The notes under the pieces are model-generated. The model did no database searches and was not told where the DNA came from. It saw nothing but the letters and a program-made list of their open reading frames with translations. From Candidatus Tidjanibacter gallistercoris (lineage in GTDB: Bacteria; Bacteroidota; Bacteroidia; Bacteroidales; Rikenellaceae), in NCBI GenBank assembly GCA_019114205.1, contig DXFY01000053.1, positions 1 through 46,588 on the forward strand: a DNA stretch of 46,588 bases, written 5' to 3'. Each line of letters starts with the position of its first letter. Position 1 is the first letter of the stretch. A program made the position numbers and the translations under genes. This document shows, in pieces, positions 35,077 to 44,012 of this stretch.

Positions 35077-36318
35077 ATGAATATAAGAATGAAACGGACA
35101 GCAGGGGCGGCGGTTCTGGCGGCTGCGTGCTGGAGCTGCGGCGCCGCCCTCCCCGCTTCCCTGCCCGAACGGGCGGAGGTGCCTTTTGAGGAAGTGTATC
35201 CGGAGACGGGCGGCGTGCCCGTCGTTATCGGCGGTTACGGGTCGGCGATGGGGTACGATGCGGCGGATTCGTGCTTCTGGCTCCTGACCGACAGGGGGCC
35301 CAACGTGGACGGGCCGACGCCGGAGAGCAAGGTATTCGTGCTGCCGGCATTCGCGCCCCGCGTCGGGAAATTCCGGCTGTCGGGCGATTCGCTCGTGGCG
35401 GTCGGGACGGTGCTGCTGCGCGATGCCGCCGGCCGGCCGTTCTGCGGGCTTCCGCCTGCGGGCGGCGATGGCAGTACGGGCGAGGTGGGGTACGACCTTG
35501 CCGGAGCGCTGGTGCGCGACACCCTACGGCAGGGCCTCGACAGCGAGGGGCTGGCACTGGCCGGCGACGGTACCTTTTGGGTGAGCGACGAGTACGGTCC
35601 CTACATCCTGCATTTCGACGGGGAAGGCCGGCTGCTGGAGGAGTACAGCCCGTTCGACGGCAGCCTGCCCGCGGTGCTGGCGCGGAGGCGCCCCAACCGC
35701 GGCATGGAAGGGCTCGCATACGATGCCGGGAAGGGGATGCTCTTCGGCATCATGCAGTCTCCGCTTTATCATCCGGACGCCTCCACGAAGGACGTTTCCC
35801 GCTGGTGCCGTATCGTGGCGCTCGACCCGTCCGACGGAGGTACCGCACAGTACCTTTATCCGCTCGAAAGTCCGGAACACGTGGTGAGCGAACTCTGTGC
35901 GCTGGGCGGCGGCCGTTTCCTCGTGCTGGAGCGCGACGGAGCGTTTCCGGAAAACGGGAAAGGTTTCAAACGGGTCTTCCGCATCGACATCGGTCGGGCT
36001 TCCGACATTTCGTCGCTGGACGGTACGGAGGCGGTGGAGATGCTTTCCGCAGAGCAGCTGCGCGAACGCGGGGTGACGCCCGTCGGCAAGGAACTTTTCT
36101 GCGACCTGCTCGCGGCCGTACCCGACTATCCGCACGACAAGCCGGAAGGCATGTGCCTGCTGGAGGACGGAACGCTGTGCGTGGTGAACGACGATGATTT
36201 CGGAATCACCGCTCCGCACCAGCCGGACGGGAGCATCGTCGTGAAACGCATTCCGGGGAGTTCGAAGCGCGATGCCGCGGCGATATATTTCATTCCCGCG
36301 GCGGACGTCTGCCGGTAG
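35077..36318 (+). CDS. Phytase-like esterase, exported
   Basis: A 413-residue exported protein of the esterase-like-activity-of-phytase family. The start at 35077 (MNIRMKRTAG) or 35089 gives a signal peptide; the run AAACWSCGAALP contains cysteines but not a canonical lipobox, so lipid anchoring is uncertain. The mature domain has the family blocks GGYGSAMGYD, FWLLTDRGPNVDG, GLDSEGLALAGDGTFWVSDEYGPYI (split as GLDSEGLAL and FWVSDEYGPYI), RRPNRGMEGLAYD and DYPHDKPEGMCL, consistent with a six-bladed propeller rich in acidic metal-binding loops. It may release phosphate from organic esters, matching the porin and Pho-like box upstream. The 166 bp before it show no promoter, and a terminator follows. 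Confidence 0.85.
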   Translation: MNIRMKRTAGAAVLAAACWSCGAALPASLPERAEVPFEEVYPETGGVPVVIGGYGSAMGYDAADSCFWLLTDRGPNVDGPTPESKVFVLPAFAPRVGKFRLSGDSLVAVGTVLLRDAAGRPFCGLPPAGGDGSTGEVGYDLAGALVRDTLRQGLDSEGLALAGDGTFWVSDEYGPYILHFDGEGRLLEEYSPFDGSLPAVLARRRPNRGMEGLAYDAGKGMLFGIMQSPLYHPDASTKDVSRWCRIVALDPSDGGTAQYLYPLESPEHVVSELCALGGGRFLVLERDGAFPENGKGFKRVFRIDIGRASDISSLDGTEAVEMLSAEQLRERGVTPVGKELFCDLLAAVPDYPHDKPEGMCLLEDGTLCVVNDDDFGITAPHQPDGSIVVKRIPGSSKRDAAAIYFIPAADVCR

Positions 36319-36418
36319 CTTGCCGCCTGTCGGAACGGGCGGGAAAAGGATTTCATAGTTTTGTGTTGTTGGATTCACGGCCTTGCCGCTCTCCGTGACG
36401 GCCGGTCATGGCCCATGT

Positions 36419-36450
36419 CGTTCCCGCAGTCCTTTCTGCGGGAACGTTTT
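36419..36450 (+). terminator. Rho-independent terminator
   Basis: A perfect 11-bp stem (36419-36429 with 36436-36446), 6-nt loop TCCTTT, followed by TTTT. It closes the porin/lamin-tail/phytase unit 100 bp after the last stop. Confidence 0.88.
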
Positions 36451-36541
36451 GCCTTGATGTCCGGGAGGACGAACCGCCTGCGCTGTACCGATGGATGCGC
36501 TGTATTTTTAATAAATAATATACTTGTTGGAGGCTTTTTTT

Positions 36542-36549
36542 TACCTTTG
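36542..36549 (+). promoter_or_regulatory. -7 box of the surface-protein operon
   Basis: TACCTTTG is an exact -7 box in an AT-rich patch, 75 bp before the first start codon. The -33 region is T-rich with CTTG slightly too close. It is the only good box upstream of the seven-gene unit. Confidence 0.6.
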
Positions 36550-36623
36550 TCGATTATGCCGTATCCGTAAACGTGCCGGCCTGTCGGGAAATGCACGGAC
36601 GGAACGGGCGGAAACGATACCCG

Positions 36624-38444
36624 ATGTACAGGAAACCGATACGGAACATCCTATTTACCGCTGTGTCGGCAGCTGCGCTGATGTGCTTTATGGCGGCTTG
36701 TACCGCGCAGGGAAGCGGAGCCGTGACCGCCGGCGAACGTCCGGTCGCGACCGTATATGTCCGGGCGTCCCAGGCGGATGTCTTGTCGCGGACTTTCATA
36801 GGGGGCGAAGGACTCGACCGCTGTTTCTGGTCGGAGTACGACCGGATAGGCGTGTATTGCCTGACCGCCGGCACATCCGGAACGCCGCAGGGTTACGAGT
36901 TCGGATGTTACAGACCCTATCCGGACGAGGCCCTCTTTTCGGCCGAGATACCCGCGATGGAGGAAGGTACCTATACTTGGTACGGTGCGTACCCGGTGCC
37001 CGAAAAAGTTGAAGGTACGGTCGTGACATGGCAGTTGCCGTCCGTACAGTCCGGTGCATACCGCGGTTATAACGATAACTTCGATTTCATGCTCGCTGTG
37101 CCGGCTCAGGGGCCGGCGCTCTCGCCTGCGGGCGGGGAGCTCGCGATGCAGTTCATCCACCAATGTCATGTCATGCGCATCCAGGTGCCGGAAGGGCGGA
37201 ACCTGTGGGGTGCGGACATCCGCCGGCTGCGTGTGGAATTTCCCTCCGATGTGGTGGGTACCGTGACCGTGGATATGGCCGTTCCGACGGCTGCTCCCGT
37301 GCTGAGCGACGGGAGCGCCACCGTAGTGGCCGAACTCGACGAATCGTTATACGAGTCGGTCGAGGATGCCGCCGACGGCAGGTACGTATGGCTTTTTCTC
37401 TGTCCCGGCAAGGTGGAGGGCGACGTTCGGTTCACCGCCTACGATATCCATGGCTATCAGTCGGCTACGCTGACGGTTCCCATGAACAAAACGCTCGAAG
37501 CGGGCCGCATCACTCCCGTGAACCTGACCGTGCCGGAAGAGCTTCCGGTGTCGTGGATGGAATTCGCCATAACGGGCAACAACCTCGGCGAAGAGCCGGA
37601 GTTGCTGACCGTCAGGGCTCCCGAAGGGGCCCGGTTCCGCAACGGAACCGATACCTGCTCTTTCCGGACGAATGCGGAGCACCGCTACCGGCTCGGCTAT
37701 TACGAAAGTTACGACGGCGTCGACAACGGTGCGCTCCTGCGGAACGGGGAGTTTACCTTCACGTACGAGTCGGCCAATGCGGTGGTGTCGGAGCGGCGGA
37801 CCGCAGTACCGGAGGGGGACGGCGTCCCGGTGGAACTGACGGTCCCTTATCTGTTTTACGAAGATTTCGGAGGAGCTTCGGGTACGGACCAGAACAATGA
37901 GACGGTGGAGCTGGACGGCTACGGTCTGCCGGGCTGGTCGGGTTCGCGTTTCGGGTTGCAGGCGGGTACCGCGGCGATGATTTCGGCCTATCTGGGTTCC
38001 TCGGCCATCATGCCCGACCCGGACAGCGGCGACAACAAGCGCGGCCGATTGGATACGCCTCCGCTTGCGGCCATCAAGGAGGGTTCGACCGTCACCCTCG
38101 ATGTGTCGTTCGATATAGGCGGCACCTTGCAAAAGGGAACGAACTTCTTCGGACAGGCGGTCATGTACTCCCGGTACGAATTCGGAAGCGATACCCGGAC
38201 GGGGGCCGTAGACCATACCAGCGGTATCGAGCATACGGTGCTGACCGCGGAGGATGCGGGTACCGACGGCAGTTATACCAGCCTCCCGCTGCACCGCGAA
38301 GGCATCGAGGTGGAGGGGTGCACCAATGCCCACCGGCTCGCGTGGAGGACTTCCTACCGCATCGAGTATGCCGGAGCCTCGACCATTACGGCCAAAACGG
38401 TGTATGTGTACATAGACAATATAAAAGTTTCGATTAAGAAATAA
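36624..38444 (+). CDS. Fimbrillin-like lipoprotein with C-terminal jelly-roll-like domain
   Basis: A 606-residue lipoprotein. The start at 36624 gives the signal ending MAAC (Cys26); an in-frame ATG at 36573 is rejected. Residues about 40-320 look like a fimbrillin-type pair of beta domains (SEYDRIGVYCLTAG, FSAEIPAMEEGTYTWYGAYP, LAMQFIHQCHVMRIQVP, VWLFLCPGKVEG): a fit to the FimA/Mfa fold family by pattern. Residues about 420-606 form a separate beta-sandwich beginning FYEDFGGASGTDQNNETVELDGYG and ending VYIDNIKVSIKK, typical of carbohydrate-binding-like jelly-roll domains. It is first in the operon; the next gene starts 3 bp later. It is probably surface exposed and structural or adhesive. 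Confidence 0.75.
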   Translation: MYRKPIRNILFTAVSAAALMCFMAACTAQGSGAVTAGERPVATVYVRASQADVLSRTFIGGEGLDRCFWSEYDRIGVYCLTAGTSGTPQGYEFGCYRPYPDEALFSAEIPAMEEGTYTWYGAYPVPEKVEGTVVTWQLPSVQSGAYRGYNDNFDFMLAVPAQGPALSPAGGELAMQFIHQCHVMRIQVPEGRNLWGADIRRLRVEFPSDVVGTVTVDMAVPTAAPVLSDGSATVVAELDESLYESVEDAADGRYVWLFLCPGKVEGDVRFTAYDIHGYQSATLTVPMNKTLEAGRITPVNLTVPEELPVSWMEFAITGNNLGEEPELLTVRAPEGARFRNGTDTCSFRTNAEHRYRLGYYESYDGVDNGALLRNGEFTFTYESANAVVSERRTAVPEGDGVPVELTVPYLFYEDFGGASGTDQNNETVELDGYGLPGWSGSRFGLQAGTAAMISAYLGSSAIMPDPDSGDNKRGRLDTPPLAAIKEGSTVTLDVSFDIGGTLQKGTNFFGQAVMYSRYEFGSDTRTGAVDHTSGIEHTVLTAEDAGTDGSYTSLPLHREGIEVEGCTNAHRLAWRTSYRIEYAGASTITAKTVYVYIDNIKVSIKK

Positions 38445-38447
38445 CGG

Positions 38448-39221
38448 ATGAGAAGAATTTGGATTGCGGTCGCCGCAGCGGTCGTGCTGTGCGCGACGGG
38501 ATGTTCGGAAGGAAAGGAGGGGCTCCCGGCCGGCGGAGAAGGACGGGTGGTGTTCGACTGTACGGTTTCGGCTTTCGTGGGGACGCGGGCCGATACGAGG
38601 ACGCTGCCTTCCGGAACCGTTCCGGACGAAGGAGCGCTCGCCCTCGTGCTGTCGGGGGCGGAGGGTACGGCGGCCTCTTACGACGCCTTCGCCGATTACG
38701 ACCAGCCCCTGCTGCGGGAAGGTACCTATACGGCTGCGTTCGTATACGGCAATCCCGATGCCGAAGGGCCGGATGCCGCATGTTTCGCCGGGGAGGGAAC
38801 GTTCGACGTCGTGGCACGCAAAACGGTGACCGAACCGGTGGCCGTCTCACTTGCCAATTCCGTGGTTTCCCTCGCCTTCACGGAGTGGTTTCGGGGTTAC
38901 TATACGGATTTTTCGCTGACCGTGCACACCGCATCGGGCTTCCGGACGGGATTCGTCGGGTCGCAGATTTCCTCTTCCGGGGAGACGGCTCCGGTATTCG
39001 TGAAGGCGGGGACGGAGCTTTTTCTGAGCGGCAGCGCCACGAAGTCCAACGGAGTGGAGGTCTCGTTTCCCGAAACGCTTGTCGGGACGACGGCCGCCCG
39101 GACGTGGCATACCGTTACGCTCGATGCCGGACAGGCGGGACGTGCGGGCATCGTGGTGACGCTCGACGACACTCCCGTGGCCGTCGAGGAGATTCCGGTG
39201 GAACTGAATCCGGATGCGTGA
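38448..39221 (+). CDS. DUF4493-like lipoprotein
   Basis: A 257-residue lipoprotein (signal ending ATGC, Cys19; acidic SEGKEG after it). It has the pattern of DUF4493 proteins: an opening beta strand with short polar stretch, PLLREGTYTAAFVYGNPDAEG, then CFAGEGTFDVVARKTV, and LANSVVSLAFTEWFRGYYTDFSLTVHTASG (split as LANSVVSLAFTEWF and YTDFSLTVHT). DUF4493 is a fimbrillin-like beta domain of unknown function found in Bacteroidota surface proteins. It is one domain long, with no PCMD. The gaps are 3 bp upstream and 28 bp downstream, so it is operonic. Confidence 0.75.
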   Translation: MRRIWIAVAAAVVLCATGCSEGKEGLPAGGEGRVVFDCTVSAFVGTRADTRTLPSGTVPDEGALALVLSGAEGTAASYDAFADYDQPLLREGTYTAAFVYGNPDAEGPDAACFAGEGTFDVVARKTVTEPVAVSLANSVVSLAFTEWFRGYYTDFSLTVHTASGFRTGFVGSQISSSGETAPVFVKAGTELFLSGSATKSNGVEVSFPETLVGTTAARTWHTVTLDAGQAGRAGIVVTLDDTPVAVEEIPVELNPDA

Positions 39222-39249
39222 AATACGGACAAACGATAAGAATATCATA

Positions 39250-41064
39250 ATGAAGCGATTTACCCTTATGCTTGCCTGCGCTGCCTTGGTGCTGACGGGA
39301 TGCAAGGACGAGTCCGCCGATTTCGGCGGCGGACAGACCGGAGAGACGGAAACGGGCTACCTCTCGCTGTCGGGACTCGATGTCGATGTGGCCGACTACG
39401 CCGAAGAGATAACCTCCGGTACGGGAGCGGAGGCGGAAGTTGCCGCCGCGTCGTCCCGTGCCGCGGGCGCCACATCCGATGCACCGGACGATTACCGGGT
39501 CCGGATACGCAGCGTCAAGACGGGCGAAGAGTCGGTCTATACGTATGCCGACCTGAAGCTGCCGGAAAACCAGCGGATTCCGCTGGCTCCGGGGGCATAC
39601 GTCGTGTCGGCCGAGTCGCCCGACCATGCCGATTACATGGCGGGGGAGGCCCGCGCCGACTGGGAGCGGCCGGTCTATTACGGCTCCGTGACCAAGAACG
39701 TGATAAAGCGTACGGAGACCGCGGTGAACGACCTGGTGTGCACGCTGGCCAACATCAAGACTACGGTAACGCTGACGCAGGACTTGCAGGAGCTTTTCAT
39801 GTCGGATGCCGATGCGGAAGCATCCGGTCGGGAGCCGCTCTCCGTGACGCTCTCGGTGGACGATGCACGGCTGGTTTTCGACCGCGCGGCGGCCGATGCG
39901 GGCAGGGCCGGCTATTTCAAGGCGACCGGCGGAACGAATACCGTTAAAATCGTGCTCAGCGGAGCGTACAACAAGGCTGCCGCCGACGAGGAACCCGAAT
40001 ACGTGTCGGTGAACTGGACGAAAGAGATAACGGGCTGCAAGGCAGGTCAGTGGCGCAAGGTGTCGATAGGCGTACTCAATGCCGACCAGGGGAACGTACA
40101 GTTCCAGGTGACCGTCGAAAGCTGGGTGTACGACCAGAAGGTCGAAGTGGACGTAATGCAGCTTTACCCGTTCGGCGAGGAGACCGTCCCGGACGAAGAT
40201 GTTTCCGACGAGGGGGCGCCCGAAGTCGCCCTCGACGGGGCGGACATCGCGGACGGATATGCCATCGACGGTTCGATGTACGACGAACTGCTCGGCAAGT
40301 GGAACGAGAACCTCAAGGTGGTGTTCACTCCTTCGGACGGCGCTGCGGTGCGGTCGGTGGAGATGCGGTTCGATTCCGACAACGCCGCATTCCTCGATGC
40401 GCTCGATGCGGCCGGCGTGCGGGAACGCACCGTCGCGCTGTGGCCCGAAAATGCGGAGATAGCGGCCTATGCGGTGACGCGGGAAGCCGGGACGGGCGTC
40501 GTGACCGCTACGGTGAAGGATGCCGGCATGTCGGCCCTGTACGGTTTCGCGGGGACGCACACCATCCGGTTCGCCGCGGCGGACGACCGCGGCAGAACCT
40601 CCTATACGGTGCTCGAAATACGGGTGACGGACGGGAGCGCCGTGGCGGACGGCCCTTCGGTCGTGTGGACGGACCGGGCCGGTACGAAGACGTACGATTT
40701 CGCCACCCGGTACGACCACAATGCCGTCGAAATCGTCATCGACGTGACCACGCAGAGCGCGTTCACCGGATTCACGGTCGATATCGTGAGCGAATCGGTA
40801 CTGCCGCCCTCCGAACTTGAGGGCGTAGGGCTTACCGACCACCTCGACCTCGTCAACCCCGGCATTTATAAAACTCAGTTGGAAAACCTCGGTTTCCCCA
40901 CCGGCGACGCGGTGACGGGCAGCAGGCGGGTGTCGTTCGATATTACCGGATTCATGGACCTGCTCACGCTGCTCAACCGGGAAGGAAACTGCGATTTCCG
41001 CCTGACCGTCACGGACGCTTCGGGAACGACGACGAAGACCATTCAGCTACATGTCGTAAAATAG
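39250..41064 (+). CDS. Large DUF4493-type surface lipoprotein
   Basis: A 604-residue lipoprotein (signal ending LTGC, Cys18). CKDESAD after cleavage is a good lipoprotein export signal, placing it on the cell surface. After an alanine-rich linker, residues about 85-300 resemble DUF4493 (APGAYVVSAESPDHADYMAG, VVNDLVCTLANIKTTVTLTQDL-like TAVNDLVCTLANIKTTV). The C-terminal half (about 325-604) has Ig-like beta blocks (TIRFAAADDRGRTSYTVLEIRV, CDFRLTVTDASGTTTKTIQLHV; each read as a strand pair). The start at 39250 is chosen for the signal; ATG at 39214 is upstream. Neighbours are at 28 and 20 bp. Likely structural or adhesive; no catalytic motif is seen. Confidence 0.75.
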   Translation: MKRFTLMLACAALVLTGCKDESADFGGGQTGETETGYLSLSGLDVDVADYAEEITSGTGAEAEVAAASSRAAGATSDAPDDYRVRIRSVKTGEESVYTYADLKLPENQRIPLAPGAYVVSAESPDHADYMAGEARADWERPVYYGSVTKNVIKRTETAVNDLVCTLANIKTTVTLTQDLQELFMSDADAEASGREPLSVTLSVDDARLVFDRAAADAGRAGYFKATGGTNTVKIVLSGAYNKAAADEEPEYVSVNWTKEITGCKAGQWRKVSIGVLNADQGNVQFQVTVESWVYDQKVEVDVMQLYPFGEETVPDEDVSDEGAPEVALDGADIADGYAIDGSMYDELLGKWNENLKVVFTPSDGAAVRSVEMRFDSDNAAFLDALDAAGVRERTVALWPENAEIAAYAVTREAGTGVVTATVKDAGMSALYGFAGTHTIRFAAADDRGRTSYTVLEIRVTDGSAVADGPSVVWTDRAGTKTYDFATRYDHNAVEIVIDVTTQSAFTGFTVDIVSESVLPPSELEGVGLTDHLDLVNPGIYKTQLENLGFPTGDAVTGSRRVSFDITGFMDLLTLLNREGNCDFRLTVTDASGTTTKTIQLHVVK

Positions 41065-41084
41065 GAGGCCGGGAGGAGAAAATC

Positions 41085-43238
41085 ATGAAAATGAGGAGAT
41101 ACGGGAATCTTGCGGCCGTTTGTGCGGCGTTCTGTACCGCGTTGCTGGCGGGATGCGTCGCCGAAACGCCGGCCGATGCTCCTGCGGGAGCGGGCGAGGG
41201 AATCGTGCAGCTTCGCGTGGGGCTGCCCGAAAACTCCGGGACCGATGCGGAGGAATACGATGCGCTCGCCCTGAGCACGATGCGCATATACAGCCTGGAC
41301 GACGACGGAGCGGGAGGAACCGCGGAGCGTCTCGTCCGCAAATACGTACCGGCGACGGAGACTCCGGCCGACCTGTACCTCGCTGCCGGACGGTACCGGG
41401 TGTCGGTAGAGGCGGGAGACGGTAGCCCGGCCACCTTTACCCGCAAGAGCTATGCGGGCGGCGGGACGTTCGACCTCGCACCGGGCGACGTGAAACCGCT
41501 GCCAATCGTGTGCCGGATTACCAACATCGCCGTGAAGGTGGCGTTCGACGCTACGGTGGCGCAGCGCTTCGACGAAGGTTACCTTACCTACGTGTGCGCG
41601 TCGGACGACTTTTCCAGAACGGATGCCGAGAACAGCCTCGTGCCGACGCTCCGTTATACGGAGGACGGGACGGGGTATTTCCTGCTGCCCGAAGGAACGG
41701 AACACCTGAGCTGGGGCTTTTTCGGAACGAGTTCCGATGCCGACCTCGCGGGCAAAAGCACGAAGACGGGCCGTATCGAACTGCCGCAGGGCGGTATGCA
41801 GTACACGCTCACGTTCCGCTATTCGGACGATGCGGAAGGGAGGCTGACCGTCAGCGTACAGGTGCGCGAATACGAGAGCGCGCACGATGACAATTTCAAT
41901 TTCAGTCCGCAGCCGACCGTCAGTGGCGAGGGGTTCGGCATCGCGGAGGTGACGGGCTATCGCGACGAGCCGGTGCGGTTCCGCATCGCTTCGATAAACC
42001 CCCTTGCCTCCATCGTCTTTACCGTGAACGGGGAACGCTACGACGTGATGAACGGCGGCACGGCGGACGAGGGGCTTCAGGCGCAGGGCATATCGTACCG
42101 GCGTACGGACGAATACAACGGTCTGCTGTCGCTGGAGGAAAGTTTCTTCGCCGGATTGCCGGGCGGCATCCATGCGCTCGATTTCGTCGTGACCGATACC
42201 GACCGAAGCGAAGGCAGGGCGACCGCACGGGTGGCCGTGGCGGGCGCCACGGGCATCGTGTCGGCAGACCTCTGGTTCGGGCAGGCGACGCTGGGCGCTG
42301 TCGTGACCGACCCGCAGGCGGCCTCCGTAAAGATACGCTACCGAGAGGAAGACGCCGGCGAATGGAACGACGTCGAGGCCGTGAAGGGGCCCGACGGATA
42401 TACGTATACCGCGGAGGCGGCGGATATCCGGGCCGGAAGGAGCTACGAATTCCGGCTGGTCGGCGACGGGAGCGAATGCGGCGTGCCGCTTGTCGCGGCA
42501 GCCGAAGACGGCGTGCAGGTACCCGGTGCAGGGTTCGAAGAATGGCACCAGTCCGGGAAGGCATGGTATCCCTATGCGGCAGGCGGTACGGAGTTCTGGG
42601 GGACCGGGAATCCCGGTGCGACCACGGCCGGGGCGCAATACAACCTGACATCGGGCGTGGAAGACCCGCGCCCCGGTTCCGCCGGGCGCCTCGCAGCGAA
42701 GCTGGAAACCAAGAAGCCGAGTTTTTTCGGCATCGGCAAGCTCGCCGCGGGCAACCTGTTCGTCGGTTCGTTCGGTACAGTATCCGGCATGGGCGGTACG
42801 GTACTCATGGGACGTCCGTTCGATTTCAACGCCCGTCCGACGGCGCTGCGCGTCTGGTACAAATATACGCCGGTGGGCGGCGACAAGGGACGGATATTCG
42901 TCTGTCTGGTTCGCATGACCGACGGCAGCACCTGTCATACGGTGGATACGAACAACCCCGACGAAACCACCTTCCTGCCCGACGACGAGTTCCTGTATGC
43001 CGACAAGAGCAATCCGGCGACGCTTCAGGGGCATGTCATCGGTTACGGCGACCTGATGCTCGAAAGGCAGGTGGGCGAGTGGACGGAGGTGACGATTCCC
43101 GTTACCTACCGCGAAAAATATGCGGCCGAACGGCCGAACGTGCTCATCCTGACCGCTGCGGCGAGTTACAGGGGCGATTATTTCGAGGGCGAGGTGGGCA
43201 GTACGCTGTACCTCGACGATGTGGAGTTTGTCTATTAG
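41085..43238 (+). CDS. DUF4493-PCMD surface lipoprotein
   Basis: A 717-residue lipoprotein (signal ending LLAGC, Cys24). Domains in order: DUF4493-like beta domain (about 35-190: APATETPADLYLAAGRYRVSVEAGDGS region, IVCRITNIAVKVAFDATVA), further Ig-like modules (about 260-390), an Fn3-like module (about 395-480, KIRYREEDAGEWNDVEAV) and a C-terminal PCMD domain (about 485-717). The PCMD part has GFEEWHQSG, FWGTGNPGA, RPGSAGRLAAKLETK, GKLAAGNLFVGSF, then strands ending LYLDDVEFVY. PCMD is a putative carbohydrate-metabolism or -binding domain with no proven activity. It is clearly paralogous to the end of the last gene in the operon. Two barrel genes follow, the first after 6 bp. Confidence 0.8.
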   Translation: MKMRRYGNLAAVCAAFCTALLAGCVAETPADAPAGAGEGIVQLRVGLPENSGTDAEEYDALALSTMRIYSLDDDGAGGTAERLVRKYVPATETPADLYLAAGRYRVSVEAGDGSPATFTRKSYAGGGTFDLAPGDVKPLPIVCRITNIAVKVAFDATVAQRFDEGYLTYVCASDDFSRTDAENSLVPTLRYTEDGTGYFLLPEGTEHLSWGFFGTSSDADLAGKSTKTGRIELPQGGMQYTLTFRYSDDAEGRLTVSVQVREYESAHDDNFNFSPQPTVSGEGFGIAEVTGYRDEPVRFRIASINPLASIVFTVNGERYDVMNGGTADEGLQAQGISYRRTDEYNGLLSLEESFFAGLPGGIHALDFVVTDTDRSEGRATARVAVAGATGIVSADLWFGQATLGAVVTDPQAASVKIRYREEDAGEWNDVEAVKGPDGYTYTAEAADIRAGRSYEFRLVGDGSECGVPLVAAAEDGVQVPGAGFEEWHQSGKAWYPYAAGGTEFWGTGNPGATTAGAQYNLTSGVEDPRPGSAGRLAAKLETKKPSFFGIGKLAAGNLFVGSFGTVSGMGGTVLMGRPFDFNARPTALRVWYKYTPVGGDKGRIFVCLVRMTDGSTCHTVDTNNPDETTFLPDDEFLYADKSNPATLQGHVIGYGDLMLERQVGEWTEVTIPVTYREKYAAERPNVLILTAAASYRGDYFEGEVGSTLYLDDVEFVY

Positions 43239-43244
43239 AAACGG

Positions 43245-44012
43245 ATGAAAAAGTACGCCTGCATATTGTCGCTGTTTCTGTTCTTTTCGGGCGCGGACAT
43301 CGCTGCTGCGGTGCAGCAGGCGCCCGCACGTCCGCTGAAGGAGACGCGCGGACTGACCTCTCTTTCGAACATCTTCGTGCCGAAGGGGCAGTGGGTGGCC
43401 GGGCTGAACGCCTCCTTTTCCACCCATGACAACCGAAACTATACGCTGGCGGTCATCGAGGGCATCGAATCGCAGGGGCATACCGTCCGGGTGTCGCCGC
43501 TGCTGGGCTATGCCGTCGCCGACAATGCGGTCGTCGGGGGCCGGTTCGGCTATTCGCGCACGTTCCTCCGTCTGGACGGCGGCAGCTTCGGCATGGGGAG
43601 CGGGGATACGGGCGTCGAACTGAAGGTCGATTCCTACTATTCGCTGAAACACCGGTACGAGGGGGCGCTCTTCTGGCGGCAGTACATACCGTTCGGCAGC
43701 AGCAAGCGGTTCGCCCTTTTCAGCGAGGTACAGCTCGTCATGGGCGGTTCGCAGGCCAAGTTCGCCGCCGATACGCCTGTGCGGGGTACATATGAAACGG
43801 GGTTCACCTGCGCCCTCAGCGTGACGCCCGGCCTGGTGGCTTTCGTCACCAACGCCATGGCGCTGGAGCTGAACGTGGGCGTCATGGGTATTACGTACGA
43901 GAACGTGAAACAGGTACACAACCGGGTGACGGTCGGCCGTCGGCAGGGCAGCATGATGAGTTTCAAGGTAAACCTGCTGTCCATCGGACTGGGGATGGCT
44001 TTTTATCTTTAA
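43245..44012 (+). CDS. Small outer-membrane beta barrel, first of two
   Basis: A 255-residue protein with a signal peptide (about 1-22, cleavage near IAAA-VQ). The mature chain is a run of amphipathic strands (GQWVAGLNASFSTHDNRNYTLAV, HTVRVSPLLGYAVADNAVVGGRFGYSRTF, LFSEVQLVMGG) and ends in a strand with aromatic residues and a final leucine (LLSIGLGMAFYL), as in small eight- to ten-stranded outer-membrane barrels. No closer family is recognised. It starts 6 bp after the DUF4493-PCMD gene and its stop abuts the start of the next barrel. It may anchor or export the surface lipoproteins of the operon (inference). Confidence 0.75.
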   Translation: MKKYACILSLFLFFSGADIAAAVQQAPARPLKETRGLTSLSNIFVPKGQWVAGLNASFSTHDNRNYTLAVIEGIESQGHTVRVSPLLGYAVADNAVVGGRFGYSRTFLRLDGGSFGMGSGDTGVELKVDSYYSLKHRYEGALFWRQYIPFGSSKRFALFSEVQLVMGGSQAKFAADTPVRGTYETGFTCALSVTPGLVAFVTNAMALELNVGVMGITYENVKQVHNRVTVGRRQGSMMSFKVNLLSIGLGMAFYL

